A stretch of DNA of 64,000 nucleotides from Ulva prolifera (taxonomy: Eukaryota > Chlorophyta > Ulvophyceae > Ulvales > Ulvaceae). Numbering within the stretch: the first letter of the stretch is position 1; every line of letters starts with the position of its first letter. The translations under genes were made by a program, and so were the position numbers. Under the pieces are notes generated by a model that saw only the letters and a list, made by a program, of their open reading frames with translations, ran no database searches and had not been told where the DNA came from. The stretch lies in assembly GCA_023078555.1 (NCBI GenBank), contig CM041197.1:1081501-1145500 (forward strand), read 5' to 3'. Shown in pieces: positions 35,032 through 45,575 of this stretch.

Positions 35032-36003
35032 CTACGAGGGGAGCGGAACCTGCTTCGCTTGGCGTACAGCCGAGCCGTGCATGAAACTCACGACTCTGCC
35101 TGCCATGTCAGCGTCGAGGGAGCCCTCAGAGGTACTGACTGGATCCATGCGTATGTTGCAGTTCTCGATGACAGGATTCTGAAGCGAGCAGCTCAACACT
35201 TCAGCGATTGGCCTGATGAACAATGGGACCGGGGCCAATTGCCTGAGTAATGCGTGATCTGATACAATAGGTACTTCCCTGGCTGTCATCTTGCATCGGT
35301 ACTTGTCTGCTTTGTCATCCAGGTATTTATTCAGTGCTTCAACTGTATGGATCGTGGGCCGTCTCTCGTGCTCAGGTCGGGATGTCTGCCTTCTCAGCAC
35401 TTCCAGCAGGCGCACCCCCATGAAGTAATTCCTTTGCTGTACTGCTGTAAGGTCTTTGAGCATCCATGCAATGATATCATTCGCTATCAACATATTCTCG
35501 ACGTATGCAGGTACAGATGCACCTGATGGTTGCTCTCCATCACTGTCGGGTTCGGAGTTGTCCTCACTCGTAGCGTCTGGAAGAGTAAAGGTTGGCCAAC
35601 CTGTGTCTGCTGTCTCCGTATTGCACTCAGGCTTGCACTCCGTTTCACATTCTGGTTCACCGAGATCCTGTCCGTAGAGACCCTTGTTGGTGCCTGGCTG
35701 GGCTGGGGCGAGGTGGGGCTTGGTGGTGTGATTGTATTCTGCTGGATCATGGGCTGTTTCTGCTTGAGGACCGCTGGGGAGTATCATAGACTCTGCAGAT
35801 CTGGTAGCCAGTCTGTTGGTAATGCTTGCAGCGGCCTGATTGTTTGTCAATTTTGTAAGTACCCGTTCATTGTATGACCGGTCTGCTGTGGTCCGCTTCG
35901 TGATGTAACCCCTGCAATGCCTTCTGTGTGCTGCTAGCGCGCCTCTACATGGCGCCCCCACTATAGCCATCCCGCACGTGTCACATACAATAGCTGGCTG
36001 CAT
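35032..36003 (-). CDS. Transposase N-terminal exon with zinc-finger motif
   Basis: A 323-codon frame starts MQPAIVCDTCG. Residues 9-30 hold Cys, Cys, His and His in finger-like spacing. An acidic, low-complexity linker rich in E, C and T follows (about residues 120-170), then a helical segment around FMGVRLLEVLRRQ. The true 3' end is probably a donor before the stop near 35032, because the last residues look unlike the rest. The product would bind DNA as part of the transposase. I place it in the KDZ group by architecture rather than by a catalytic motif. Confidence 0.45.
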   Translation of the reverse strand: MQPAIVCDTCGMAIVGAPCRGALAAHRRHCRGYITKRTTADRSYNERVLTKLTNNQAAASITNRLATRSAESMILPSGPQAETAHDPAEYNHTTKPHLAPAQPGTNKGLYGQDLGEPECETECKPECNTETADTGWPTFTLPDATSEDNSEPDSDGEQPSGASVPAYVENMLIANDIIAWMLKDLTAVQQRNYFMGVRLLEVLRRQTSRPEHERRPTIHTVEALNKYLDDKADKYRCKMTAREVPIVSDHALLRQLAPVPLFIRPIAEVLSCSLQNPVIENCNIRMDPVSTSEGSLDADMAGRVVSFMHGSAVRQAKQVPLPS

Positions 36004-39000
36004 TCATCCAAATTTGAAACAGCAGCGGGGCGGATCGCTAGCGCACGGACTGGTAGATTACTCGTGCGGCCTTTTCACATCTGCAGTCCGGTCGGTAACT
36101 CTTCCAACTGAGTACTCGCCGGAGGGGGTGTCACGAGGCGTCTGTAATCAACGTCGTGAATATGTACAGATGCTGTGCTTCTTATCGCCCGTCGTAAACC
36201 GTCCTGCACGTTGAATCCGACGGGGACGGTTGGTCTCCCCGTTTGATTCGAGCAGGCGCGTGTTGCGTGGTCGATCGGGCTGACGAGGGGGTGTCGCTGT
36301 ACACGTAGGATGAGGTCTGACACGGATCTGACATCACCCATAGCACAGGCGGCAAAAAGTACAAGTGACGTCTGACGGCCTTGTGGTGAACACCGCCCCA
36401 CAGAAGAAGAAGTAAACGAGCGTGAATTTCCAAAGAAAACTCCAAAACCAACATGATATGCCGAGACGGACTTTAGCAGAGATGTGATGGGTACCCAGGA
36501 GAACGCACACGCGACACCGGTGGCCATGGCTACACGGGCCGCGAGTGCCCCGTTGTCACAAAACGAGTCAACGGAAGGCTCCGCCTAACGCAGCCATGAC
36601 GAAATCAGATCAGTACATGTCAGCTTCCAAACCGCATCCTCATGGACAATCTTATTATGCCACTTCGTCGGTTGTGTGCGCTCCGGAAGATAAGAATTGC
36701 GCCCTTTTTGATCGTTAACGCTGCTGCACCGCAGTGCAGAGGTACCATCGCTGCAGAGGACATATGTCTTCACAAGTACGTTTCTACTCGACAGATGGAT
36801 AAAGTGTGGGTGATTGTCATACCGTCCTCTTAGCACCGTTCATTATGACGAGAAAGGGGTACCTGGTGCGCCATAGAGCGCCCCCCGCCTTGCATATAGC
36901 GTCCATCACATGGCATTTAAATGGCTGCGATTATGTCATGATAATCCATCAGTGCCAGATCGCGTTGTCAGGTGTCGTCGGTAGTATCGTGGCGTAACAA
37001 CGCAGGCAACTGTTGGTTGTCAAACGGCGAAAGCACGAACCTGCGGACGAAGCAGACTAATCCAATGCAGGTGATTATTTACAAAAGAGATGCAGGTGAT
37101 TGACTTTTGACAGTTACGAGAAACCGCCACTGACGATCAAGAGGCAGAGACGACACATCTCAGCGCAAATGGATGGGAGAGACACAGAACACAATTTTGA
37201 CCGATGATCAGTAAGGTAGTATGTTTCCTACTCGTATGCATGCAGGCTTCGGTCCAGTAACACCGGCTGTGCAGATCGTTTGTTTGTTCAGGCATCGACG
37301 GTTGACCAGGTCGCCCAGCTACTTGTGCAGGTCAGTTCATACATGGTTCGGCGTTTGGCATCGAGAGACCTGAGTATGACCTGTTTGTCCCATCAGCTAC
37401 GACAATGCGACAGCGTGCGTCGAGTCATTGACACATCAGGTACGTGTACAATTGTCAATTGCAACTGCTACAACGCTGTATGGGTTGACAAGGAACAATG
37501 CATACAGGTTACTTTCTTCAAGGGGGCTGCAGCCTGCCCGAACAGCTTCAGACGAGCTCGAAACAGCAATTGCACGGACTCGGAGCCATGGCAGGTAGGA
37601 GCCTCACAGCCTTGCACGCTTGCGGCACAGCCCAGGCGGAAGCCGCTTGGGCTGTGCCGATGACGCATATGCATGCACCACCAGTGACAGCCCAGGCGGA
37701 AGCCGCTTGGGCTGTGCCGATGACGCATATGCATGCACCACTAGTGACAGCCCAGGCGGAAGCCGCTTGGGCTGTGCCGATGACGCATATGCATGCACCA
37801 CTAGTGACAGCCCAGGCGGAAGCCGCTTGGGCTGTGCCACATGAGGGGCTGACCACCTCCAATGCAGCTCGTACAGACGCAGCTCGCGTGCGGCGGGTGC
37901 AGTGAGCAGGGCCACGCAGAGGGGGGGTGTGCCATGCGCCTGCAGCAAGGCCACGAGTGGCTTTGCTGTTGGGCATGGCATACAGCCTGTTCTGGGTGGA
38001 CTGCTGGCCACCAAGCTGCAGCCTGCAGTCATGTACATGACGGTGCATACCCCCCACAATCAGGGGTACTGCCCGGGCAAGCACACTTACACAAATGCAC
38101 ATGGTGCTATTCAAACTCGCACTGCTGGTGCCGAAAATACAAAAGTTGTACATCTCGTGAAAAACAAACTCGCTCATATCGAAAATCTTCCGCTCATATA
38201 TATGCGGAAAATGGGGGGGTAAATAAGAGCCTGCGTAAGCGACCGTGCATGAGCGTGGACGCTTGTAAATATGAGTGGCATATGAGCGACGACCTGTGTA
38301 GACGTTCTAGACTCAAAACGGCGCTGATCTGGCGCCAGATGCTGTGCATGCGTTGCTATGCATGAGCCCACCTCACCGCGCCGGCGCCACGGCCCTGCGG
38401 AGCAAGCAAATTGCTGGGGTGATTGCTTCTGGGTGCGTGCAGCCCGTCCCCCTGAGGCCATCGCCTCCAGTGAAGGTGTGCAGCCAGCAGCCAGTTCGAT
38501 TTGAGCCTGCATGCATAAGTATCCAGCTGTCCCCTGCACAGGTGGCACTCAAGATCTGCCCTCCCTAGATCCACGTGTGCACACGGCCGGTGACAAACGA
38601 TCACAGGCGCCATGTGCACGTGGGGCCCCCGGCATGAAAAACATTCAGCACGCTAGCATGCGCAGCATGCATGATCATCTCTGACTCCATATGGCGCCAC
38701 TGGCAGTAGTGCTGGACACGCACTTGTTCACTCCGTGTGCCGGAAGAAGTGATGGCCAGGCAAGAGCGACTGGCCACCATGGTGACATTGGGCCGGGCGC
38801 GGGCTGCAGAGCTGGTCCAGAGGTCGGTGGTCCAGGGGTGGTCCAGGGGGCGGTGCACGTGCTGCTGCAGCCAGGAGAGGTGCATATAGAAGCATGGCCT
38901 GCTTGTTGCCTGTGTCTCACTGCTGCCTGAGATACACAGTTGTGCGCCATCGCGCATCTCGGTCGAATGTAAAAGAGATACCATTTGTGCGGACGAGGAT

Positions 39001-39924
39001 CTGGAGGCCCATGTCAAGCAGTGTCAGATGTGCGTGGCAATGGCAGATCGCTGTTGTGGCATTGCTCTGCCATCACCTGCCTCGCATGTTGATGGACTGT
39101 CACCTATGCGTGCAATGGCTACTGTTCATAAGTCACACATACCTGGCCACGATATGGCAAAGCAAACAAACACCTGAAGCCACACCAGTGAAATTAGTAC
39201 ACTCTGGCACTTTACGATGCTGTAGGTGTTCTCAACTGCTACGGGTGCGTCGGCTTAGCCTGTGAGTCATTGATCTTCCGGTATATGCATATGGCGCAGC
39301 GTGATTCAGAACCTGTCTGCAGCTCTTAAGAGAACAAACAAGGACTGCTGTGGCTGCTAAGAATGCTGCGGCGGCCATTAGCTTGGCATGCATGCTATTT
39401 ACAGTACATCAGTCATGGTAGGATGGCAGTGTAAGCCTTGCGCTGAGGTCTGAGATAAAAAAATGTGGTTTGCATTTGCAGAGTCTCGTGACCATTTGCG
39501 GGGAGAGCGGCGTACCGGTCTTAAGATGGATAGTTTTCTAAGCATGAGCATGTGAAGCGTATCGAGCCTATGATGTGATGCGAAAACAAAACATACGAGG
39601 TGACACGTTTGATCAACACTGCTGTTACACATTATGAAAAGGCAGCAAGCACGTACGTGTTGCTGCAACTCAGACTACCAGAAAGAGCCACTACTGTGGC
39701 CACAGCGGTGGCCATCAAGCACATCCATCTTCATGAAAATACGCAGCTGAACCTTCCTGATCTGCTCCTGGCATCTAGATCTCGGCACACAGACGAATGG
39801 CCATTCGGGTGGCCACGGTGGAAAGCCACTCATATGTCAGCTGCAGATACCGAGCACTACACGGCCGACCGCTAGTCAAGTCGGAGCAGCCACACGAAAG
39901 CGGGGTGCAGTGAAAATACCACAC
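36004..39924. other. Spacer with minisatellite, no supportable gene
   Basis: The only strong feature is the 60-bp tandem repeat at 37627-37839. A plus-strand frame before it (37280-37600) is Cys-containing but matches nothing I recognise. A minus-strand frame at 36075-36527 has a weak LFAACAMGDVRSV resemblance to an ankyrin start. Neither is supported by splice structure. Confidence 0.45.
37627..37839 (+). repeat. 60-bp minisatellite, about 3.5 copies, hairpin in each unit
   Basis: Units start near 37627, 37687, 37747 and 37807 with a strict 60-bp period and almost no divergence. Each contains CAGCCCAGGCGG and GCCGCTTGGGCTG, separated by two bases and nearly complementary, plus the palindrome GCATATGCATGC. 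As 60 is divisible by three, both strands stay open through the array, so open frames here are not evidence of coding. Confidence 0.95.
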
Positions 39925-40425
39925 ACGGATGCACTGGCTGCACCTTCACGGTCCCTCCCAGATCCCCTTCTGGCCCCACTGGGTGACAGAGAGGGATCAG
40001 TGCCACACACAATGTGGCGGAGGCTCTGATCGAAACCATGCATCTGAGCGACGCTATCTAGCAGTGACCGGTCGTCAAGACCAATCACAAGATTCTGCAG
40101 ACAGCCCAGGCTACCTCCCCGGGCTCCCTTCCTGGGTTTCGATCTGCTTGAAAAACAAAGAAACACATTCCATCCATGAAGCGGCAATCACAGCCACCAG
40201 TAGCAGTGTAGCCCTCACCCATTTCTGCAGGATGCACATGCAACCCAAGGTCATGACGGTCATAGCTGGCGCTCACACAATGTCGCCATGGTCGCCGAGG
40301 TCGGCATATGCGGAGCTTGGGCCTGGTCATGGTACGACTCAATTGAAATCGTAAGCGATTATTAACGCCCACCAGAGCATGGAATCCACGGATGGTGCCC
40401 ATGCATGGCGAACCAGACAGGCCGC

Positions 40426-43400
40426 CTAGTTGGTCTTGAAGACGTTGCCTGTGACGCGGGCGCCAGTGTTGGCGGAGATGATGTCGGCGTAAGTGGTGGC
40501 CAAGATCTCGGCCTGGAAGGGGCGCACGCGGCCGGGGAACGTGCGCCAGTAACGGCCACGGCGGCCGAAGAAGCTCTTGTGGAACTGTTCGACGATGATG
40601 GCGCGAAGGGTGGGGGGGAGAACCTCGCCGGCGGCCTTGGGCTCGCGGAGCAGGCCGAGCCATGCGTCGGGGGTCTCCTCCTCAACCTGCAGGGTCAAGA
40701 CGGCCGTCACACAGGGAGCAACTTGCACCGCACTCACTTACTTCGCTGCTGCTTGATACACGTGAACCTTAACGATGGACACACGTAGATATGACACCAA
40801 GCCAACACCCAAATCGACAGGCAGCTTCTCTATCACACATCGCCAAACTGTAGCAGACCAGATGCATGCGGCCACACGATCGTACAATACACGGCGGGAG
40901 CTCTCAACATTAATGGCAGTACCAGTGCACCCCTGAGAGTTATTGCACTACTCAAACATTTCATGAGAGGGGTCAAGTGCCTTCAGCACGAGCAGCCCCT
41001 GTCCCGCACAGAGGATAACAGCATGCATGCATACACACAGGCAGCATTCAAAACATACCACAGGGTCAGCGGTGGTGCCGTAGCAGCGTGCGAGGCCGGC
41101 GTAGGAGGGCAGGCCGAGCTCGCGGCCACGGAAGATGTTGCGGCCCGCGAGGTCCTCGCCGGCGCCCAGCAGCAGGTTGCGAAGCGCGTCGGACAGCTTG
41201 CCATCGATCTCGTTGGCGGCGGTGGTGGACAGCCCGAACATGATCTTACTTAAGCGCTCGTTGGCGTCGGCCTTGTAGGTGAAGGATGGGGCGTCGTCAG
41301 GGCCGCTGCGGTCAAGGAAGAAGCCCTGCACACCCCATACCAGCACTGTCAGAGTACCGCTGCAGTGACAAAGAATGTCGAGAGTCTCCAGAAGACTGTA
41401 CGTGTCAGCTGTTCTGGACGAGCATCAGCACCGGTGCGAGAGAACAGACAAACAGATCTGTGGCGGTGTCAGCAGAGCAAAGCGCTCAGTGTCAACGGCA
41501 CCATTGCAAAAGAATGCATCCAGCTCGAACAAATGAAGCGTATGCAGCCACGGTGCGGGGCACTAGAGGTCACCTCGGAGTCGAACGCTTCGGCGACAGA
41601 CATCCCGTCGACTTCATCGCCGATGAGGTCGTGGCCTAGGCGGTACGCGATGCTGAACTCCACCGATACGCCGTTGGCCGTCGTCAGCTCCTCCGCCGCC
41701 TCGAGGTCGGCCTGCGTGATGCCGAGCGCCGGCAGGAACTCCGTGAGCACGACCTGCTGGAACTTGGCGATGACGATGTCCTGGACGCGCGCGAACTTGC
41801 GCACCGATGACTCGCCGGCGAAGCGGGGCATGCTCTCGAGGACGTCGCAGATGCGGTTGTGCTCCCGCACCCACACGGTGTGCTGCGCGGCGAGGAACGC
41901 GTGCTCCGACACCCGCACGTCGCCCGCGAGCATCGTGATCTCGCCGTTTTCGTTCGCGGCGGTGGCGACGGGCAGGAAGTCGCCCTCGGCGGTCCGCATG
42001 CGGCAGGTGCCCGGCAGGCGGAGGGTCTGCTGGAGGTAGGTGCGGTCAGAGCCGTAGATCGGGCCGGCGTCGATTTGGGGCGTGTGGACGTTGAGCGGCT
42101 GCTCGCAGCCGCGGCGGCGGATGGTGGTCGCGCGGTGGAGGTCCATGACGTCGAGCTCGGTGTCGACCTCGATCGTGGGGCTGTCTTCGTCTTCGATGGA
42201 CAGCGTCAGGTCGTGATCTATGCAGCAAATAAGCTGTCAGCAGCAGGCCAGGCACTCTGTACCTGAGTGCATGCGAGACAAGAGCAGAGAGAATCACCAA
42301 CGTTACTGTTGCCAGATTGCTGCAGTAATCAACTTGAAAGGCGTGACACCAGGAGAGCAGCTTTGACCGCTTTCATATCCTCTGGATCTGTGCAGTACAA
42401 ATTTGCATGCTCTTTGCAATGAGGGCACACCAACAAACTGGCCGAAGCCCCAGACCATGTTGGAGAGGCCGGCAGAGCTCTTCTCATTGCCATCCGCCGA
42501 AAACCTGTCACTGATGTCCCGGATGTCGTCCACAAACTGCACATGCTGGCTGCGTGAGTGAGTTGCATATGCTTGTCATGACCACGCTCATGCAAGAGCT
42601 CCATGCATGCTGAGAATGGACGGGCTGTGAGAAATTGGGATTTCGTATGACGTTTGTTCTTTGACTACCAGGGTCATCGAATAAGCAAAGGCGCTGGAGG
42701 GCCATTTGACTGTGTGAATCGTGATTCCTAGAGACCATGGCCATGCATGGAGGTCGACCATTGCAGAGAGAAATGCTCAAAGCTTCAAGTTCACACATGG
42801 CTGGATCTGCCAGATAGAATGTGACTGCATCTAATGCATCTGCGTTCTGGGATGGATCCGTTGATGCAAGTAGATCAACAGGCAGTCCACATACACAAAC
42901 AGTTTGAACAGAGTTCTGACTGAATCATGGCTCTTGACATAACCACGGTAATGCATACTATAGTATGGATCTTTAGACCTAACTAATTACCTTCTGGGAA
43001 GTCCACATGGGATCCCAAAGCTTTTGTCACAAGTCAAAGTACTTTCACCTGTCAACAGATTGCACCTCAAGTTTGTACTTAAAGTTTGTAGTTCGAAACA
43101 GGGCCCCCAGATGCAACAGCAGATTCAAACAAAATCAAATTGTACTTGAGCTCTACCGCCTGAATGAATCATCCCCCGGTGCGCCACAAAGCGCACAGGT
43201 GAAAACATGCACCAGTCTCCAGCTCTTCATGCGAGCCACAGGTGCATTTGCAATCACGGGCAAGGCGCGCGCACCAGGTTCCTGACGCGTGTGCACGGGC
43301 AGGTGCGGATGAAGGGCCCCACGGTGACGAGGTCCTGCCGCAGCAGCTCCACGGCCGGCCCTGGCGCCGCAGGGTCAATCCCAGAGGCCTCGTCAGCGTC

Positions 43401-43541
43401 CACGTTCTCAGCGCCGGGCTCCACCAGGTTCGCCTCGTCGATCTCAATCCCGACCGCCGCATCTGCGTCGAAGGTCTGAGCACATGCAGCGCCGGAGAGG
43501 AGCAGAAGGGCCGCAGCAACGGTGACCGCGTGAAGCTGCAT
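40426..43541 (-). CDS. Secreted animal-type haem peroxidase C (five exons)
   Basis: Minus-strand exons 43541-43275, 42536-42431, 42217-41574, 41325-41059 and 40686-40426 give 514 aa. MQLHAVTVAAALLLLSGAAC forms a signal peptide cut before QTF. An acidic propeptide-like region (FDADAAVGIEIDEANLVEPG) and RTCPC follow. Distal D125/H126 arise at the exon 2-3 splice (FGQFV-DHDL). R226 and E229 are in VRVSE, proximal H320 in YRLGH, and GRNIFRGRE is kept in exon 4. Unlike A and B, a phase-0 intron separates AFDSE from GFFLD. Exon 3 differs from that of D at only two residues noticed. Donors are GTGCGC, GTGTGC, GTGACC and GTATGT. The role is inferred from the family; the substrate is unknown. Confidence 0.93.
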
Positions 43542-43792
43542 TGTGCAATTAATTCGTTCAACCTAGTTGCTGGCTGATTTGACTGGTCGTTGAGACAAAC
43601 TGTGGACTCGAGGTGCTACTAAACCAACTAGGCTGAAGCGAAGTTTGACGCGGATGGAGCGTGTGTACACGACCTGCAGTCAAGATACGTGTCTACGTGT
43701 CGATGGCGATCCAGAAGACCTTACGCCTAAGCTACTGTAGATGTAGATGGGCTCAAGGTGGTCGGTGTGGAGGTTGCAGTTCCAGGTCGCCA

Positions 43793-43798
43793 TATATA
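43793..43798 (-). promoter_or_regulatory. TATA box candidate for peroxidase C
   Basis: CATATATATG lies about 252 bp upstream of the C start codon and is preceded on the coding strand by a block alignable with the same position upstream of D. Confidence 0.5.
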
Positions 43799-43869
43799 TG
43801 CAGCGATGGTCTAGGCATGCGCGTGGCAGTGGCCACTGGGTCGTCGCAACGCTGGGGCTTCGAGTTGTG

Positions 43870-44075
43870 ACGGTGGGCGCACGTACGCAGCTGTGGCGAC
43901 ATGCACACGAACGTGATGCCGCAACCTCGATGCACGGAACACCCGGTGTGAGCCCTGCGAGGCAAGGAGGCCTCGTTCCATGGACCTTCTGCGGGAGTGC
44001 GGAGCGAGGTTCGATGCTGCAAATCCCGAACCAAGCTTGTAGGCACAGGGTTCAGGGTGACGTCACCGCACGGCC
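43870..44075 (-). promoter_or_regulatory. Conserved upstream module, peroxidase C copy
   Basis: Read on the minus strand this begins with the TGACGTCA palindrome (44058-44065) and includes CAGCATCGAACCTCGC, TTGCCTCGCAGGGCTCACAC, TTCCGTGCATCGAGG and CACGTTCGTGTGCATGTCGC. The same order recurs upstream of D and, more diverged, E. TGACGTCA is a known bZIP-type binding site in many eukaryotes; its use here is inferred. Confidence 0.6.
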
Positions 44076-45185
44076 ATGCGGCGTCCGCTGGCAGATGGCA
44101 TGCGCCCGCATGCTGTCGCGAATGCTAGTTGTACACACAAGGTTACAAACTCTTGAACGGGTACAGGCAAACACGACAGGGAGTTGATACAGAAGTTTGA
44201 ACGGGCATGCATGCGCACAGGCAATCACCACGGCAGCTTCACATGCAATGACGCACCTCGAACCTCTGTGCGTGGTCCAGCACTCGGGCCACTGCCGCTT
44301 ACGAAACTTGGCAGCGTTGACATTGGGTGGGGGTGTCAGAGGGGACCACGGACCCCTCGAGGATCCACCCCGCCTGGTTGCGTACGCATGCATGTGGGGA
44401 CGGCCGCAACTTGTTAACAACATTCTAACCGGGGATCATGCATCAAACTAGCAGATTCCTGCCTGAAATTTCTCGGGTGGCAGATGGATTTTGAAATTTG
44501 ATGTTGACATCAGGTATGAGACAACAATTAAGGGTCTCAGCTGCAGGTGAGGCCGTCGAGCATGTCATGAGCACACGGCCGTCACCAGCACTGCAGCTCT
44601 TGCGTGCCGCTGATGACCTTCTTGACTGCTTCCGGCACACGTGGGAAGCCCAGGTGTGCACAGGGAGGTGGAGGTGTACATGTGGGAGGGCTAGCTGTGC
44701 ACAGGCGACAGAGGTGGGCTCTGTACGTAGCATACTGTTACGGAGTACAGAGTGCAGAGCACAGATCTAGAGTCGGTAGGACACAGAAAATCACATCAAC
44801 GAAATCGAGCCAACGCGGATACTATGCTGTGCATTCTAGCGCTATGCACATAGCAAGCTTGCGTCACGGGCCACGGCTGAGTCAAGGGGGCCGGGGCCGT
44901 GCGGGGCTTAAGCTTCCTGGCGGCTGTATACGCGGGAGGTGGTGGTGTCTAGTAGCTGGCGAAGCTCCCGCTCTCCTGTGTGACTTTCACCGTACCGATG
45001 CCGCTGCGCACCCCATCGGGGGCTTGAACTGAGTCAAGTGCAGCACCGTCGGGGCCACAAAAGCTGCCACATGCACTGGCGCTCGGCGACTGCGGCCGGG
45101 GGAGTTGCTGAGCGGGGTGGCCCTCGGGTGCACAACTCAGTGGAGGTGGGATGATGCATGCGTGCTGGGTGGGGTGTGGGGAGGT

Positions 45186-45270
45186 AGTGCACACACACAC
45201 ATTTAGGCTGTCTGATAGGCTGTCTGGTAGTGCATGTGGCACACACACACACACACATTTAGGCTGTCTG
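45186..45270 (+). repeat. CA microsatellites joined to a short direct repeat
   Basis: Two CA runs (about 45191-45200 and 45241-45256) are each followed by CATTTAGGCTGTCTG, with GATAGGCTGTCTGG between them. It is a small local duplication. Confidence 0.8.
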
Positions 45271-45547
45271 GGATCTACTAACCATTGTGGGAAAAACTAT
45301 CCATCGAGGATGGCCTCTCAGGAGTCCTGAGGAGCGGCTGAGTGTGTGCTGGGGGAATGCCAAAATAATTAAAAAAAAATCCTGTGAGTGACAGACTCGC
45401 TCAGCACAACCTGATGAGGAGGCCTTGTGAGTTGCAGACTATCGCCAGGGTGGAGTTCTCCGCTGATTTACACCTTCGGCAGGAGGTCCCATTTTCCCGG
45501 AGCTATCAAGATTCACCAAGGATATAGCACGTCCTATCTGCTTTACT

Positions 45548-45575
45548 TGACTGCCCTCGTGCACGAGGGCAGTCA
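45548..45575. repeat. 28-bp perfect palindrome
   Basis: TGACTGCCCTCGTG followed directly by its reverse complement, CACGAGGGCAGTCA, with no loop. It lies inside the long but unsupported frame 45427-46185. Confidence 0.9.

Larger units (their letters stand above)
30850..36003 (-). mobile_element. KDZ/Plavaka-like DNA transposon, multi-exon transposase
   Basis: Minus-strand coding blocks run from 36003 down to 30850 with family-like features in the expected order. The N-terminus at 36003 has CDTCGMAIVG followed by HRRHC, a C2H2-type zinc-finger pattern. A block at 34693-33969 has a central CLLCH pair. SIFWDSQFEWG plus ELWGVDHLHHWTLGVMKRFG near 33840 matches the Fw...pD-LHq...G..K motif. KTHLVVSH lies near 33000 and ETVHKDQKKIVRMTN near 32730, like the late E..HK..K...TN motif. 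A basic PGRKRK lies near 31180. Some block ends carry good donors (GTAAGA near 33295, GTGAGT near 32098). Other joins change frame without clear sites, notably near 34520. Terminal inverted repeats were not found, so the limits given are those of the coding blocks. Confidence 0.5.
39925..44075 (-). repeat. Left arm of the peroxidase C/D inverted duplication
   Basis: The reverse complement of this arm matches about 50660-55350. Similarity covers the 3' flank of C (down to about 39925), all exons and most introns, and the upstream module. Exons are almost identical, the flanks about 70-80% similar by eye. The two genes diverge from a 6.6-kb centre. Confidence 0.8.

Noticed and set aside
36075-36527. 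Minus-strand frame with weak ankyrin-like start (LFAACAMGDVRSV)
   Set aside because: It is a single partial resemblance with no second repeat and no clear splice sites. It may be transposon flank.
37280-37663. Cys-containing plus-strand frame before the minisatellite
   Set aside because: No recognisable domain, and its end runs into the tandem repeat. Splice sites could be imagined but not supported.
37627-37839. CRISPR array
   Set aside because: The whole 60-bp unit is repeated with no variable spacers, in a eukaryotic context.
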